Notes: generated from the sequence alone by a model not told the origin. Shown: positions 1 to 6,794, numbered from the stretch's first letter. The stretch is DNA of 29,977 nt from a virus (IMGVR_UViG_3300033155_001866:1-29977), one strand, 5' to 3'. Program-made: numbers and translations.

Positions 1-215
1 CTCTGGACGGCTGGCGCTGTGTTAATCCTGGTTGCTCAGAGACCTATCACAGATCGGAGCTACACTTCCACCACGTCGTCCCCAGGGGAAGGATTAGAAT
101 AGACACGGAGGATAATGGTGTAACTTTGTGTCCTGTGTGCCACAGACTTGTTGAAGATAAGCTTTTAAAAATTGATTTTAAGAAAATAATTAAAAAAAGA
201 AAGTTACAAATATAA
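1..215 (+). CDS. HNH endonuclease, C-terminal part (cut by window start)
   Basis: The open frame is read from base 3 and runs off the left edge, so only about 70 C-terminal residues are visible. They show the HNH/zinc-finger layout: a first Cys pair (WRCVNPGCSE), then LHFHHVVPRG carrying the HH catalytic step, then DNGVTLCPVCH with the Asn and the second CxxCH zinc pair. This is the beta-beta-alpha-metal fold that cuts DNA. The tail is Lys-rich (KKIIKKRK). Phage HNH proteins close to terminase genes often help genome packaging, while free-standing ones are homing endonucleases. The missing N-terminus prevents a choice here. It ends about 100 bp before the lysis module. Confidence 0.9.
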   Translation, partial: LDGWRCVNPGCSETYHRSELHFHHVVPRGRIRIDTEDNGVTLCPVCHRLVEDKLLKIDFKKIIKKRKLQI

Positions 216-280
216 AAACTGCTTGACAGTCCATTTCAAGGTTATTATTATCATCTCGTTTTCGCTTTCACCTCCATTCA

Positions 281-313
281 GGGGCGTGGGGTAAAACCGG
301 CGCCCCGAAGGGG
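281..313 (+). promoter_or_regulatory. Alternative hairpins covering the endolysin ribosome-binding site
   Basis: GGGGCG at 281-286 can pair perfectly with CGCCCC at 301-306. The same CCCC (303-306) can instead pair with GGGG at 310-313 across a GAA loop. That GGGG is the Shine-Dalgarno-like stretch five bases before the TTG start at 319. The two pairings exclude each other: one hides the ribosome site and the other frees it. The CCCC-GAA-GGGG-TTTTATT segment could also be a short, weak terminator. The pairing is read directly; the regulatory role is inferred. Confidence 0.4.
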
Positions 314-318
314 TTTTA

Positions 319-777
319 TTGTTTCTATTCAGAGCTAAAGACCAAGATAGGCTAAATACCTGTTGTGCGGATTTAATTTCGCTTTTTACGGAAGTTATTA
401 AGCACCGAGCTTGCAGAATCCTTAAAGGTAGGCGCGGTAAAAGAGAACAAAACGAGGCTTTCGATGCGAATAGATCAAAAGTCAAATACCCAAACAGTAA
501 GCATAACAAAGTCCCATCTGAAGCCGTTGACGCCGCCCCCGATCCTATCCCCAAAAATTGGGGAGAAGTCCACTGGAAACTCATTCCTAAAAGACACAGA
601 AAACAAATTAAAAGAGAAGTTAAAGAACTACATAAGTTTTATGAGTTCGCAGGATATATCAAGGGGATTGCTGACTGCAAAGGGATTAAAATACGGCAGG
701 GCCACGATTGGGATGGTGACCATGAGTTTAGTGACCAAAGCTTTGATGATTTAATACACACAGAAACAAAAGAATAA
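319..777 (+). CDS. M15-family peptidase endolysin, TTG start
   Basis: A 152-residue peptidoglycan peptidase of the VanY / L-alanyl-D-glutamate (M15) type, expected to cut the peptide stems of the cell wall at the end of infection. Visible signatures are an RGKREQNEAF stretch (37-48), the zinc motif SKHNKVPSEAVD with His62 and Asp71, and the C-terminal HDWDGD...DQSFDDLIH with Asp residues near 130-134 and zinc ligand His147. Length matches phage M15 endolysins. The start is TTG at 319: it follows a GAAGGGG ribosome site, the frame upstream closes at 292, and the N-terminus FLFRAKDQDRLNTC resembles family N-termini. There is no signal peptide, so it should need the holin-like protein downstream. 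Confidence 0.88.
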   Translation: MFLFRAKDQDRLNTCCADLISLFTEVIKHRACRILKGRRGKREQNEAFDANRSKVKYPNSKHNKVPSEAVDAAPDPIPKNWGEVHWKLIPKRHRKQIKREVKELHKFYEFAGYIKGIADCKGIKIRQGHDWDGDHEFSDQSFDDLIHTETKE

Positions 778-816
778 AGAGCATTAACCCGGAGGTATTC
801 TTACAAGGAGCTTAAA

Positions 817-1668
817 ATGTGCAAAATTCTAAGCAACTTATTTAATAAACCGCCCAGCGCGAGCCAACCAAGCGTAGAGGTGGGTGGCAAATACGCTCTA
901 CTTGTTGGCATAAACAAATACAGACCTGATCTTAATTGCGATTTACGCGGGTGTGTAAATGATGTGGAACACCTAAGAACCGTCTTAATTGAACAATTCG
1001 ACTTTAATGCGGATAATATTCGAGTAGTTACAGACGAAAGAGCAACTCACAATAATATTATAGACCGGCTGATATGGCTGGTGGACCATGCGAACAGTGA
1101 GCTTGTGTTTCAATACTCGGGACACGGTTCACAGGTAAGAGATAGGGATGGAGATGAGCTAAACGACGGGTTAGACGAAATCTTATGCCCCCACGATATA
1201 AATTGGGATCTACCGCTTACCGATGATTATTTATCCGAAATATTCAAAGAAATTCCTCAAAATTCATCCCTTACCTGCATAATCGATGCTTGCCATTCCG
1301 GGAGTATGACCCGGAACATCAATAATCCAACAAAACAACGGCCAAGATTCTTAACACCTCCCAGGGATATACAATTCAGAAGCGAATCAAAAGAGCTGCC
1401 TGTAAAGAAAATTGGAACCAGGGTGATAGAACTGAACCATATTCTATTATCGGGCTGCAGGGACGATCAAACATCAGCAGACGCTCATATAAACGACACC
1501 TGGCAGGGAGCTTTCACGCACAATTTAATCAAACATATTCATCCAGCTAAAAGTTGGAGCGATATTTATTCAGACGTTTTACTCGATATTGAGGCAGGAG
1601 GATTTACTCAGGTTCCTCAATTTAATGGCAAAAAGCTTAACGAAAGGCCAATGTTTGGTGGGATATAA
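817..1668 (+). CDS. Metacaspase-like C14 cysteine peptidase
   Basis: A 283-residue caspase-fold protease. Hallmarks in order are KYALLVGINKY (25-35), LRGCVNDV (43-50), the catalytic His in QYSGHGSQ (His103), the acidic DRDGDELNDGLDEILCP segment (109-125) typical of calcium-responsive metacaspases, the catalytic Cys in IDACHSGS (Cys159), SGCRDDQTSADA (212-223) and QVPQFNG (265-271). Both dyad residues are present, so it should be active. Metacaspases cut after Arg or Lys. No signal peptide or partner domain is seen. It has its own AAGGAG ribosome site and lies between endolysin and lipoprotein in a lysis-like cassette, an unusual place for a caspase. Its substrate is unknown. It might target host defence, regulate lysis, or process a virion protein. 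Confidence 0.92.
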   Translation: MCKILSNLFNKPPSASQPSVEVGGKYALLVGINKYRPDLNCDLRGCVNDVEHLRTVLIEQFDFNADNIRVVTDERATHNNIIDRLIWLVDHANSELVFQYSGHGSQVRDRDGDELNDGLDEILCPHDINWDLPLTDDYLSEIFKEIPQNSSLTCIIDACHSGSMTRNINNPTKQRPRFLTPPRDIQFRSESKELPVKKIGTRVIELNHILLSGCRDDQTSADAHINDTWQGAFTHNLIKHIHPAKSWSDIYSDVLLDIEAGGFTQVPQFNGKKLNERPMFGGI

Positions 1669-1690
1669 GGCAAAACAAAAAGGGGGCATT

Positions 1691-2158
1691 ATGTTTAACA
1701 AAAAGGGCAACATTGTGAAAGTGTTACTGATTTTAAGCATGACAATTTTTTTATTTACAGGCTGTGTCGGCATGAATACGTTTCTTGAATCAGAATCAGG
1801 GCAAGCCGTCATAGACCATGGTGGAATTATTGCCGGGGTGATGGTGGGCTCCAACAACTTGGACAAGATCGACGAAGTGGTTGAGATTTGCGACGCATAT
1901 CTAAAAGCAGATAATGAAACCGTAAGCCAAGCCGCATTGGAGTACGCTGCTACTTATATTTTTAAAAATTACGGGCAGACTCAGCAAACCATGGTTGTCA
2001 TGGCAGAAGTCCAAAAGCTGGTAGGTGTCTTTCTCAAAACTGACGGAACGCTTGGCTTTCTTGATAATTATAATCCGGTGCTATTGGGCAAATTCGTCTT
2101 TTCTTTCCGTAACGGGATGGCTATGGCTACACCGAGACAAATTAAATTTGTTCGTTGA
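1691..2158 (+). CDS. Small predicted lipoprotein of the lysis-like module
   Basis: The 155-residue protein starts at ATG 1691, chosen because it follows an AAAAGGGGG ribosome site and opens directly onto a lipoprotein signal: Lys-rich start, hydrophobic VLLILSMTIFLF, then TGC with lipidated Cys25. The open frame extends further upstream inside the caspase gene but lacks a good start there. The mature part has no recognised domain and contains an alpha-helical stretch (NNLDKIDEVVEICDAYLKAD). A lipoprotein next to endolysin and holin could be an outer-membrane spanin, but it is longer than usual o-spanins and not Pro-rich, so that is only a possibility. Confidence 0.72.
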   Translation: MFNKKGNIVKVLLILSMTIFLFTGCVGMNTFLESESGQAVIDHGGIIAGVMVGSNNLDKIDEVVEICDAYLKADNETVSQAALEYAATYIFKNYGQTQQTMVVMAEVQKLVGVFLKTDGTLGFLDNYNPVLLGKFVFSFRNGMAMATPRQIKFVR

Positions 2159-2216
2159 CGGAACGTGCTGATTATTCTTGGAACAAAATATAAACCCATA
2201 ACAGGAGGATAGAAAA

Positions 2217-2402
2217 ATGACAGGATGGAAAACAAAAGCCGGGTCGTTGGGTATTTTTTTAACTGGCGTCGTAATGATTATTGAAGGCGTTGTGGCAGAT
2301 GTGGTTAATCCAGACAAAATGTATCAAGGTGTAATGGTATGTTTTGGAGCTCTTACAGCTCTTGGAATTGGTCACAAGGTCGAAAAGGCTGCTAAAAAAT
2401 AA
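2217..2402 (+). CDS. Holin-like small membrane protein
   Basis: A 61-residue protein with two hydrophobic segments, LGIFLTGVVMIIEGVVA (about 11-27) and GVMVCFGALTALGIG (about 38-52), and a basic C-terminus HKVEKAAKK. Size, two membrane spans and charged tail fit class II/III holins, which open the inner membrane to the endolysin. Similar small phage membrane proteins of unknown role exist, so the name rests mainly on position within 1.5 kb of the endolysin. An excellent ribosome site (AGGAGG) precedes ATG 2217. Its TAA overlaps the next ATG (TAATG), indicating translational coupling. Confidence 0.65.
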   Translation: MTGWKTKAGSLGIFLTGVVMIIEGVVADVVNPDKMYQGVMVCFGALTALGIGHKVEKAAKK

Positions 2403-2803
2403 TGCTGAGACAGTTAGGTATTAAATACGAAGGGCCAGAAGTCCCCCTACACGCTATCGAAGCTTTTTGGCGAGCAACTAAAGAGGAAATCGATAGCTGT
2501 GCAGGGGGCTGCGGTCCTGGTAAGGTAGGGGACTGGATTGTCCCTGATACAGTTTGGGGCGGATTAAGTATTAAACGGGCCTGACGGATTCATGATTTTG
2601 AAGTGGACGCGGGCGTCCCTAAAGCAATCACAGATACAAAATTTCATATAAACATGAAGATAATCATTTACAGTTGTACCAGATGGCGATGGTTAAAAAG
2701 TCTCAGGATCTCCCAGGCTGATTTTTATTATTTCATGGTTCATCATCTTGGTGATTACAATCGCGCCATAGATAGAAGCTGCAAAGAAATCAATTTTATG
2801 TAA
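2402..2803 (+). CDS. Phospholipase-A2-like phage protein interrupted by in-frame UGA
   Basis: The frame opens at ATG 2402, overlapping the holin-like stop, and reads 60 codons to UGA at 2582-2584, then continues open in the same frame for 72 codons to TAA at 2801-2803. Both halves together resemble a family of roughly 130-residue phage proteins with IVPDTVWGLSI...A-x-RIHDF, reminiscent of the Cys-x-x-His-Asp active site of phospholipase A2, followed by a helix, an RWLK.LR stretch and YYF.V...GDY. UGA takes residue 61, just before RIHD (His64, Asp65), where I recall Cys or a small residue. Either UGA is read through or recoded (Cys or selenocysteine), or this is a recent nonsense mutation. At least seven other genes here end in UGA, so UGA is a normal stop in this phage. 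Confidence 0.6.
2582..2584 (+). other. In-frame UGA codon (candidate selenocysteine/readthrough site or nonsense mutation)
   Basis: UGA followed by C is the leakiest bacterial stop context. It lies directly upstream of the RIHDF motif of the PLA2-like protein, and the downstream frame stays protein-like to a normal stop. See the hairpin at 2605-2618. Confidence 0.5.
2605..2618 (+). promoter_or_regulatory. Hairpin downstream of the UGA, possible bacterial SECIS-like element
   Basis: GGACG (2605-2609) pairs perfectly with CGTCC (2614-2618) around a CGGG loop. The loop begins 25 bases after the UGA and has G among its first two bases. As I recall the general bacterial SECIS rules (loop 16-37 bases after UGA, upper stem at least 4 bp, early G in the loop), this fits. 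A five-bp stem is short and could arise by chance. Confidence 0.3.
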
Positions 2804-2819
2804 TTAAGAAGGGGAATCT

Positions 2820-3035
2820 ATGCCAAGTGTTAAATCAGTTATGAAAACAACAACCGACTATTGGGCTAAAAAGCTCGGGTTAGACCGGGACGTCGAAAAT
2901 CCTCAAAAAAGTAGAACGCTGCGCGAAGCAAGCAAGAAAAAACGGCAGGAAAGATACGGAAAAAGGCTCGGTCATAAAGTGGTCCGGAACCAGAGAAGAA
3001 AAAAGCAGCAGCTTAAGGAATCATACGGGGGGTAA
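2820..3035 (+). CDS. Small basic hypothetical protein
   Basis: A 71-residue, strongly basic protein with no recognised domain. It starts at ATG 2820 behind an AAGAAGGGGAA ribosome site. The second half is Lys/Arg-rich (KKKRQERYGKR, NQRRKKQQ), suggesting nucleic-acid binding or a structural role in small amounts. It follows the UGA-interrupted gene by 16 bp, in the run of accessory genes leading to the packaging module. Confidence 0.6.
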   Translation: MPSVKSVMKTTTDYWAKKLGLDRDVENPQKSRTLREASKKKRQERYGKRLGHKVVRNQRRKKQQLKESYGG

Positions 3036-3040
3036 TTAAT

Positions 3041-3124
3041 ATGGGGTGGTTAATTTTATTTATAACTATCTGTTTTGCGCTGGCAGCTTTCAGCTATGCA
3101 AAACGGAAATGTGTCGGGAAATAA
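3041..3124 (+). CDS. Very small membrane peptide
   Basis: Twenty-seven codons: MGWLILFITICFALAAFSY forms one transmembrane helix, followed by a positively charged tail AKRKCVGK. It starts five bases after the previous stop, with GGGG of that gene's end as ribosome site. Tiny one-helix proteins near lysis genes can be antiholins or pinholins, but nothing in the sequence decides this. Confidence 0.45.
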   Translation: MGWLILFITICFALAAFSYAKRKCVGK

Positions 3125-3197
3125 GCTAAAAACGGGCATACGTTACCATTGACCGGGGGGAGACAGTCCAGTACAGCGCATCTGAGGAAGGTGAAAA

Positions 3198-3434
3198 ATG
3201 GACAAAATCAGTAAAAATAACAATAACATAGAAAGAGACACCTTTTGTGCCTGTGGGTTGGAGAATGAGTGGATACAGCTTGGCTTTTCTTGTGATGGTC
3301 CTTTGTGTTTTTGGGGCTGCCTGGAATGTTATAAGAAGAAGGCGGGGGAAGATTTGCGAGAGGCTATGAAGAAAACTACCACAAAACATGATGGAAGTTT
3401 GGTTATTCCACTTGGGAATTATGGGGAAGTTTAA
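3198..3434 (+). CDS. Small Cys-rich hypothetical protein
   Basis: Seventy-eight residues with a GAGGAAGGTG ribosome site. Six Cys lie in the first half in the pattern CAC-G, C, C, C-LEC, compatible with one structural zinc site, so it may be a small zinc-binding protein. No known family is recognised. The stop overlaps the ATG of the MerR-like gene (TAATG), so the two are translationally coupled. Confidence 0.6.
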   Translation: MDKISKNNNNIERDTFCACGLENEWIQLGFSCDGPLCFWGCLECYKKKAGEDLREAMKKTTTKHDGSLVIPLGNYGEV

Positions 3435-3694
3435 TGGAAAAAGGGTATTTGTCAGCAGAAGCCGGAAGGCTCGCGGGTGGCATTCCTCAAAGGACAGTAC
3501 AATCTTGGACGGAGAAAGGGTTGATATCTCCAGACATTTCAGGGACAACAGGAACGGGCGACAGGCGTAGATATAGTGAGGCCAATATAAAAGAACTTGC
3601 AGAATATCGAATGTTTTTACAGGCGCAAAAGCAGTTAAGAAGAGAGTTTGAATCTAAAATGATTAGAAAAAAGACCGGAAAGTTGAGATTATGA
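3434..3694 (+). CDS. MerR-type helix-turn-helix DNA-binding protein
   Basis: The 86-residue protein is essentially one MerR-like winged helix-turn-helix: YLSAEAGRLAGGIPQRTVQSWTEKGLISP supplies the two recognition helices, and GTGDRRRYSEANIKELAEYR the wing and following helix, with the family's RRYS signature. No effector-binding domain follows, only a basic helix. Small proteins of this type often lie just before terminase genes, where they act as regulator or DNA-recognition component (lambda gpNu1 uses a similar fold). It is coupled to both neighbours: its start overlaps the preceding stop and its end overlaps the next start by four bases. Confidence 0.8.
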   Translation: MEKGYLSAEAGRLAGGIPQRTVQSWTEKGLISPDISGTTGTGDRRRYSEANIKELAEYRMFLQAQKQLRREFESKMIRKKTGKLRL

Positions 3695-4365
3695 AAGTTA
3701 TTAAGGGCGGAAAAGACAAACCGAAACCAAAAGCCTCTCAGTACGATCACGATTGGGAAGCTATTGAAAATGATCTGCTAACCACAACCATGTCCGTCAG
3801 AGCGATAGGAAGGAAAAACGGAGTATCAGAAGGGGCTATCCGGAAATACATCAAAAAAGAAGGAATTGAGCGAGATTTGAGCCTAAAAGTAAAGGCCGCT
3901 GTTCGGAGCAAACTGGTACGCAACCCGGTACGCAAAAAGACACAAGTGCGCACCGATGCGAAAACTAAAATGCGTACTCAAAAACCGACCGAAAAGGAAA
4001 TTGTTGAAGCGGCAGCAGAGGAAAACATTTCATTCATTCAAACCTGGGATGATCTTTTCCTGAAGACCGTTGAGGTTGGTAAGAAGCTAAAAGCTGAGAT
4101 TTTTAAAAAGGTTAAGGTTAAGCTTGAAGCAAAGAACGGGAAAAGGGCGAGAACCATTACCCTTGACAAGTTAGATTCAAAGGAAAAGGCTACGGTTTAT
4201 AATTCAGTGGTTAAAGCTGAAACGAGCGTGTTTGAGGCTATGAGAAAGAACCTGGGTGTTGATGAAACAGGAGGGTTGGAAGCGCCTGCAATCTTAACCG
4301 ATTACGGAACAGGCGATTATGATGCGGAACTCAAGAGAAGAAAAACCGGAACCGATAGCGTATAG
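3691..4365 (+). CDS. Candidate terminase small subunit
   Basis: The 224-residue protein has an N-terminal helix-turn-helix (about 22-60: DWEAIENDLLTTTMSVRAIGRKNGVSEGAIRKYIKKEGI), a basic linker (RNPVRKKTQVRTDAKTKMR) and a helical C-terminal half with KATVYNSVVKAETSVFEAMRKNLGV, a pattern seen in phage small terminases that bind pac/cos DNA and recruit the ATPase. It lies immediately before the large terminase and overlaps its start by 47 bp in another frame. The assignment rests on domain layout and position rather than a diagnostic motif. Confidence 0.78.
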   Translation: MKVIKGGKDKPKPKASQYDHDWEAIENDLLTTTMSVRAIGRKNGVSEGAIRKYIKKEGIERDLSLKVKAAVRSKLVRNPVRKKTQVRTDAKTKMRTQKPTEKEIVEAAAEENISFIQTWDDLFLKTVEVGKKLKAEIFKKVKVKLEAKNGKRARTITLDKLDSKEKATVYNSVVKAETSVFEAMRKNLGVDETGGLEAPAILTDYGTGDYDAELKRRKTGTDSV

Positions 4366-5956
4366 AGCAGAGCCAACAATATCTTGTTTTCACAGCTCAA
4401 ACGCATTTGTAAGAAACATTAGAGGTCCAATAGGATCTGGCAAAACGGTAGGATGCTGTTTTGAGATATTTAAAAGAGGAAAAGATCAGATCCCATACGA
4501 CAACATTCGAGCTACCAGGTGGGCGCTAATTAGAAACACCTACGGTGAGCTAAGGACAACCACTGTAAAAACATGGCTTGAATGGTTCGAATATTATACA
4601 AAAATAACATATTCTCAGCCCATAGAGGGGCTTTGTTCTTTGAAATTGTCTGACGGTTCTTTTGTGCGAATAGAACTATGGTTTATTGCACTGGACCAAC
4701 CACGGCATGTGAAGAAGCTTAAATCGTTGGAGCTAACCGGTGCGTTCCTGAATGAAGTTTGTGAAATAGACAAATCCATTCTTGATATGTGTACCGGTCG
4801 TGTAAACAGATATCCAGCGAAGCGCCGAGGCGGTCCAACGTGGAGTGGAATTATTACAGACACAAACGCAATGGATGACGATCATTGGTATTATGAGCTA
4901 TCAGAAGAGAACACTCCGATAAATTGGGAGTTTTTTACTCAGCCGCAGGCTTTATTAAAAACAGACGATGTGTCGAAAATCCCTCGGGCAATTCCCATGG
5001 TAAAAGCAAGAGAAGGAAAAAAAATCTTTTACTATTACCAGAATCCACTTGCAGAAAACGTGGACAACCAACCAGCAGGAGTCAATTATTGGTTAAATCA
5101 AGTCCCAGGGAAGACTCAAAACTGGATTAATGTATATGTTCTCAATAAATATGGAACCGTATCGTCGGGCCGGCCGGTTTATCCGGAATATGACGATGAT
5201 ACCCATTGTGCAAAACAAAACATTAAGCCGGACAAAGAGTTCGGAATTATATTTGGGTGGGATTTTGGGCTAACTCCTGCTTTTACTATTTTACAACTCG
5301 TTACTAATCAGTTGCGGATTATTGACGAGCTGTACGTTCCTATGCACGCTTCTATGGGAATCAGACAGTTTGCCAGGGATGTTGTTAGACCGTATGTGCT
5401 TAAACATTATCTTTGGTGGATAAAAGAAGCGGAAAGAACCGGTCAGGAATTGGTCATGTCGAGCGGAGACCCTGCCGGTAAAATAAGAAGCCAAACGGAT
5501 GAAGTAACGTGCCTGCAGGTTTTAAATGAGATTTTTAAAGAAGAGGGGATTGTTTCAAGACCAACTCACACAAATTCGACGATTGCGAGGCTGGACGCCG
5601 TGCAGAAGTTTTTAATTAATTTTCCGGACGATAATCCAGCTTTCCTATTATCGCCAAAATGTAAATTTTTAAGAAAGGGTTTCAGGGGCCGCTGGACATA
5701 TGAAAGAATACAGATCGGTGGAGCCGAAAAAAGGTATAAAGACAAACCTGACAAATCTATTTATTCCCATATCCAAGAAGCAGCTCAATATGGAGCTATG
5801 AGAGCAAGAGAAGTTATGTATAAGGTTGACGAAGAAAAGGAAGATCGAAGCAAGCATATAGAAAAGCGGAAAACTTTGGACAATATTGGCCAGGTTGCAT
5901 GGTCAGAACTTGACGAAATCAGGGAGAAATTAAACGAAGAGGAGGATTATTACTAA
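4319..5956 (+). CDS. Terminase large subunit (packaging ATPase and nuclease)
   Basis: The 545-residue packaging motor has Walker A GPIGSGKT (36-43), a hydrophobic strand ending in acidic residues LTGAFLNEVCE (139-149) as Walker B with catalytic Glu, and a C-terminal RNase-H-like nuclease domain starting at IIFGWDFG (Asp315), with SSGDPAG (Asp384) and DKSIYSHIQEAAQYGA (Asp478 onward) as later acidic positions. It docks on the portal, pumps DNA into the prohead and cuts concatemers. Two adjacent ATGs (4319, 4322) are possible starts. Full length for the family, with no disruption. The stop overlaps the next small gene by one base. Confidence 0.95.
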   Translation: MMRNSREEKPEPIAYRAEPTISCFHSSNAFVRNIRGPIGSGKTVGCCFEIFKRGKDQIPYDNIRATRWALIRNTYGELRTTTVKTWLEWFEYYTKITYSQPIEGLCSLKLSDGSFVRIELWFIALDQPRHVKKLKSLELTGAFLNEVCEIDKSILDMCTGRVNRYPAKRRGGPTWSGIITDTNAMDDDHWYYELSEENTPINWEFFTQPQALLKTDDVSKIPRAIPMVKAREGKKIFYYYQNPLAENVDNQPAGVNYWLNQVPGKTQNWINVYVLNKYGTVSSGRPVYPEYDDDTHCAKQNIKPDKEFGIIFGWDFGLTPAFTILQLVTNQLRIIDELYVPMHASMGIRQFARDVVRPYVLKHYLWWIKEAERTGQELVMSSGDPAGKIRSQTDEVTCLQVLNEIFKEEGIVSRPTHTNSTIARLDAVQKFLINFPDDNPAFLLSPKCKFLRKGFRGRWTYERIQIGGAEKRYKDKPDKSIYSHIQEAAQYGAMRAREVMYKVDEEKEDRSKHIEKRKTLDNIGQVAWSELDEIREKLNEEEDYY

Positions 5957-6063
5957 TGGCAAAAGGAACACCAAAAAGAGACGGAAGCGGCAAAGGGCGT
6001 AGGGCCAACCAGGGACGTGGAGGTTGTAAACCAACACAAAAAAGCGGAAAGGGGAAGAAATGA
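5956..6063 (+). CDS. 35-residue Gly/Lys-rich small protein
   Basis: The sequence begins MAKGTPKRDGSGKGRRANQG and continues RGGCKPTQKSGKGKK. Although tiny, it is bounded by overlapping codons on both sides: ATG shares a base with the terminase TAA, and its TGA overlaps the next ATG. I recall similar Gly/Lys/Arg-rich peptides beside terminase genes in other phages. It is highly basic and probably unstructured, perhaps nucleic-acid binding. Function unknown. Confidence 0.65.
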   Translation: MAKGTPKRDGSGKGRRANQGRGGCKPTQKSGKGKK

Positions 6064-6290
6064 GTATAGAGATAATCATACTTTCCGGAATTATCATTTT
6101 CCTGGTGATATTAAACATTATTGAAAAATGGCAATTCACCAAAAGGGAGAGCGACCTGTTTGACCGATTAATGGCTAAGTCTCACGATGATTACGCTGCA
6201 AACAAGGTAAGGATGTCAACCATAAAGAAAAAGCCACAGCACCTTGGGGATGTAAGCAAGCCCGAAGAGGTTGTCTTTCCGGTGGATTAA
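6060..6290 (+). CDS. Small single-pass membrane protein
   Basis: Seventy-six residues: an N-terminal transmembrane helix (EIIILSGIIIFLVILNII, about 4-21), then a cytoplasmic-looking segment KRESDLFDRLMAKSHDDYA and a charged tail. This layout (N-terminal helix, then DLxxRLMAKxxxDY) is common for small phage proteins near packaging genes with no known role. The ATG overlaps the preceding TGA. Its end sequence GGTGGATTAAATG is repeated exactly at the end of the next gene. Confidence 0.65.
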   Translation: MSIEIIILSGIIIFLVILNIIEKWQFTKRESDLFDRLMAKSHDDYAANKVRMSTIKKKPQHLGDVSKPEEVVFPVD

Positions 6291-6536
6291 ATGGTGATTA
6301 TGGTGATTACGGTAATATATTTAGTTGGGTTTATAGTCTCCGTCTTTATTTTAGCGAGGGTTGGGCATCCAAAAACCGGAAAATACAAAGATATGTTTTC
6401 GTCTGATTATAGCGGGAAAGCGTGTCGGACATATGGTGAACTTTGGGTGCTTTCTTTTTTAGATTCAACGATGTGGCCATTCTTGCTTGTTGTATATCTT
6501 ATTGAAAACACAAAAGAAATAGACTTGGTGGATTAA
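6291..6536 (+). CDS. Small two-pass membrane protein
   Basis: Eighty-one residues with two hydrophobic stretches: VIYLVGFIVSVFILARV near the N-terminus and MWPFLLVVYLIE near the C-terminus, joined by a polar loop. The start directly follows the previous stop with GGTGG as ribosome site. An in-frame ATG three codons later is an alternative. No family recognised. It could be an accessory membrane or superinfection protein, but this is not shown. Confidence 0.6.
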   Translation: MVIMVITVIYLVGFIVSVFILARVGHPKTGKYKDMFSSDYSGKACRTYGELWVLSFLDSTMWPFLLVVYLIENTKEIDLVD

Positions 6537-6794
6537 ATGAAAACATTTCTTATAAGGCTTGAGAGGTATAGCACACTGGAAGAGGTTGAGTGCGGAGCGT
6601 GGTACAAAAAGGCAAAAAACATACTTGTGCAATGCAAAGACGAGGGTTGTGTCGATAGTGAAATTAAAAAATTTAAAACAAAAGAGCCTGAACATAAAGA
6701 CTATAAGTGTGTCGATATTCAAGACTGGGATGCGCTCGGGCAGGCTCAAACAATGGCGAATATGCAATGGATACTAAACGCAACGTCACCATAA
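6537..6794 (+). CDS. Hypothetical protein, 85 residues
   Basis: A soluble-looking, mixed-charge protein (MKTFLIRLERYSTLEEVECGAW...). No domain recognised. It starts directly after the preceding TAA with the same GGTGGATTAAATG junction used by its upstream neighbour. Three Cys residues are scattered without a metal-site pattern. It overlaps the next gene's start by 28 bp. Confidence 0.55.
   Translation: MKTFLIRLERYSTLEEVECGAWYKKAKNILVQCKDEGCVDSEIKKFKTKEPEHKDYKCVDIQDWDALGQAQTMANMQWILNATSP

Noticed and set aside
464-754. A 96-codon ATG-initiated frame inside the endolysin region.
   Set aside because: The alternative frame (319-777) contains complete M15 zinc and catalytic motifs; this one is a shadow with no recognisable features.
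2603-2803. Independent gene starting at GTG 2603.
   Set aside because: It has no ribosome site and its sequence is the natural continuation of the PLA2-like protein; at most it is an internal restart after the UGA.
2402-2803. Genome-wide UGA reassignment (as in codes 4 or 25).
   Set aside because: At least seven genes in the window end in UGA (for example at 2158, 6063, 7356, 10259, 18068), so UGA works as stop.
3132-3230. Short frame reading YVTIDRGETVQYSASEEGEK, overlapping the start of the Cys-rich gene.
   Set aside because: It looks protein-like, but it has no start codon and is closed by a stop just upstream; possibly the remnant of a lost gene.
4606-4625. Partial match (TAACATATTC) to the duplicated regulatory element inside the large terminase gene.
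   Set aside because: Only 10 bases match, the palindrome is incomplete and the GCATGA block is missing; probably chance.
6707-6766. Upstream start extending the secreted-type protein at 6767.
   Set aside because: It would place 20 residues before the signal peptide and lies inside the preceding coding frame.
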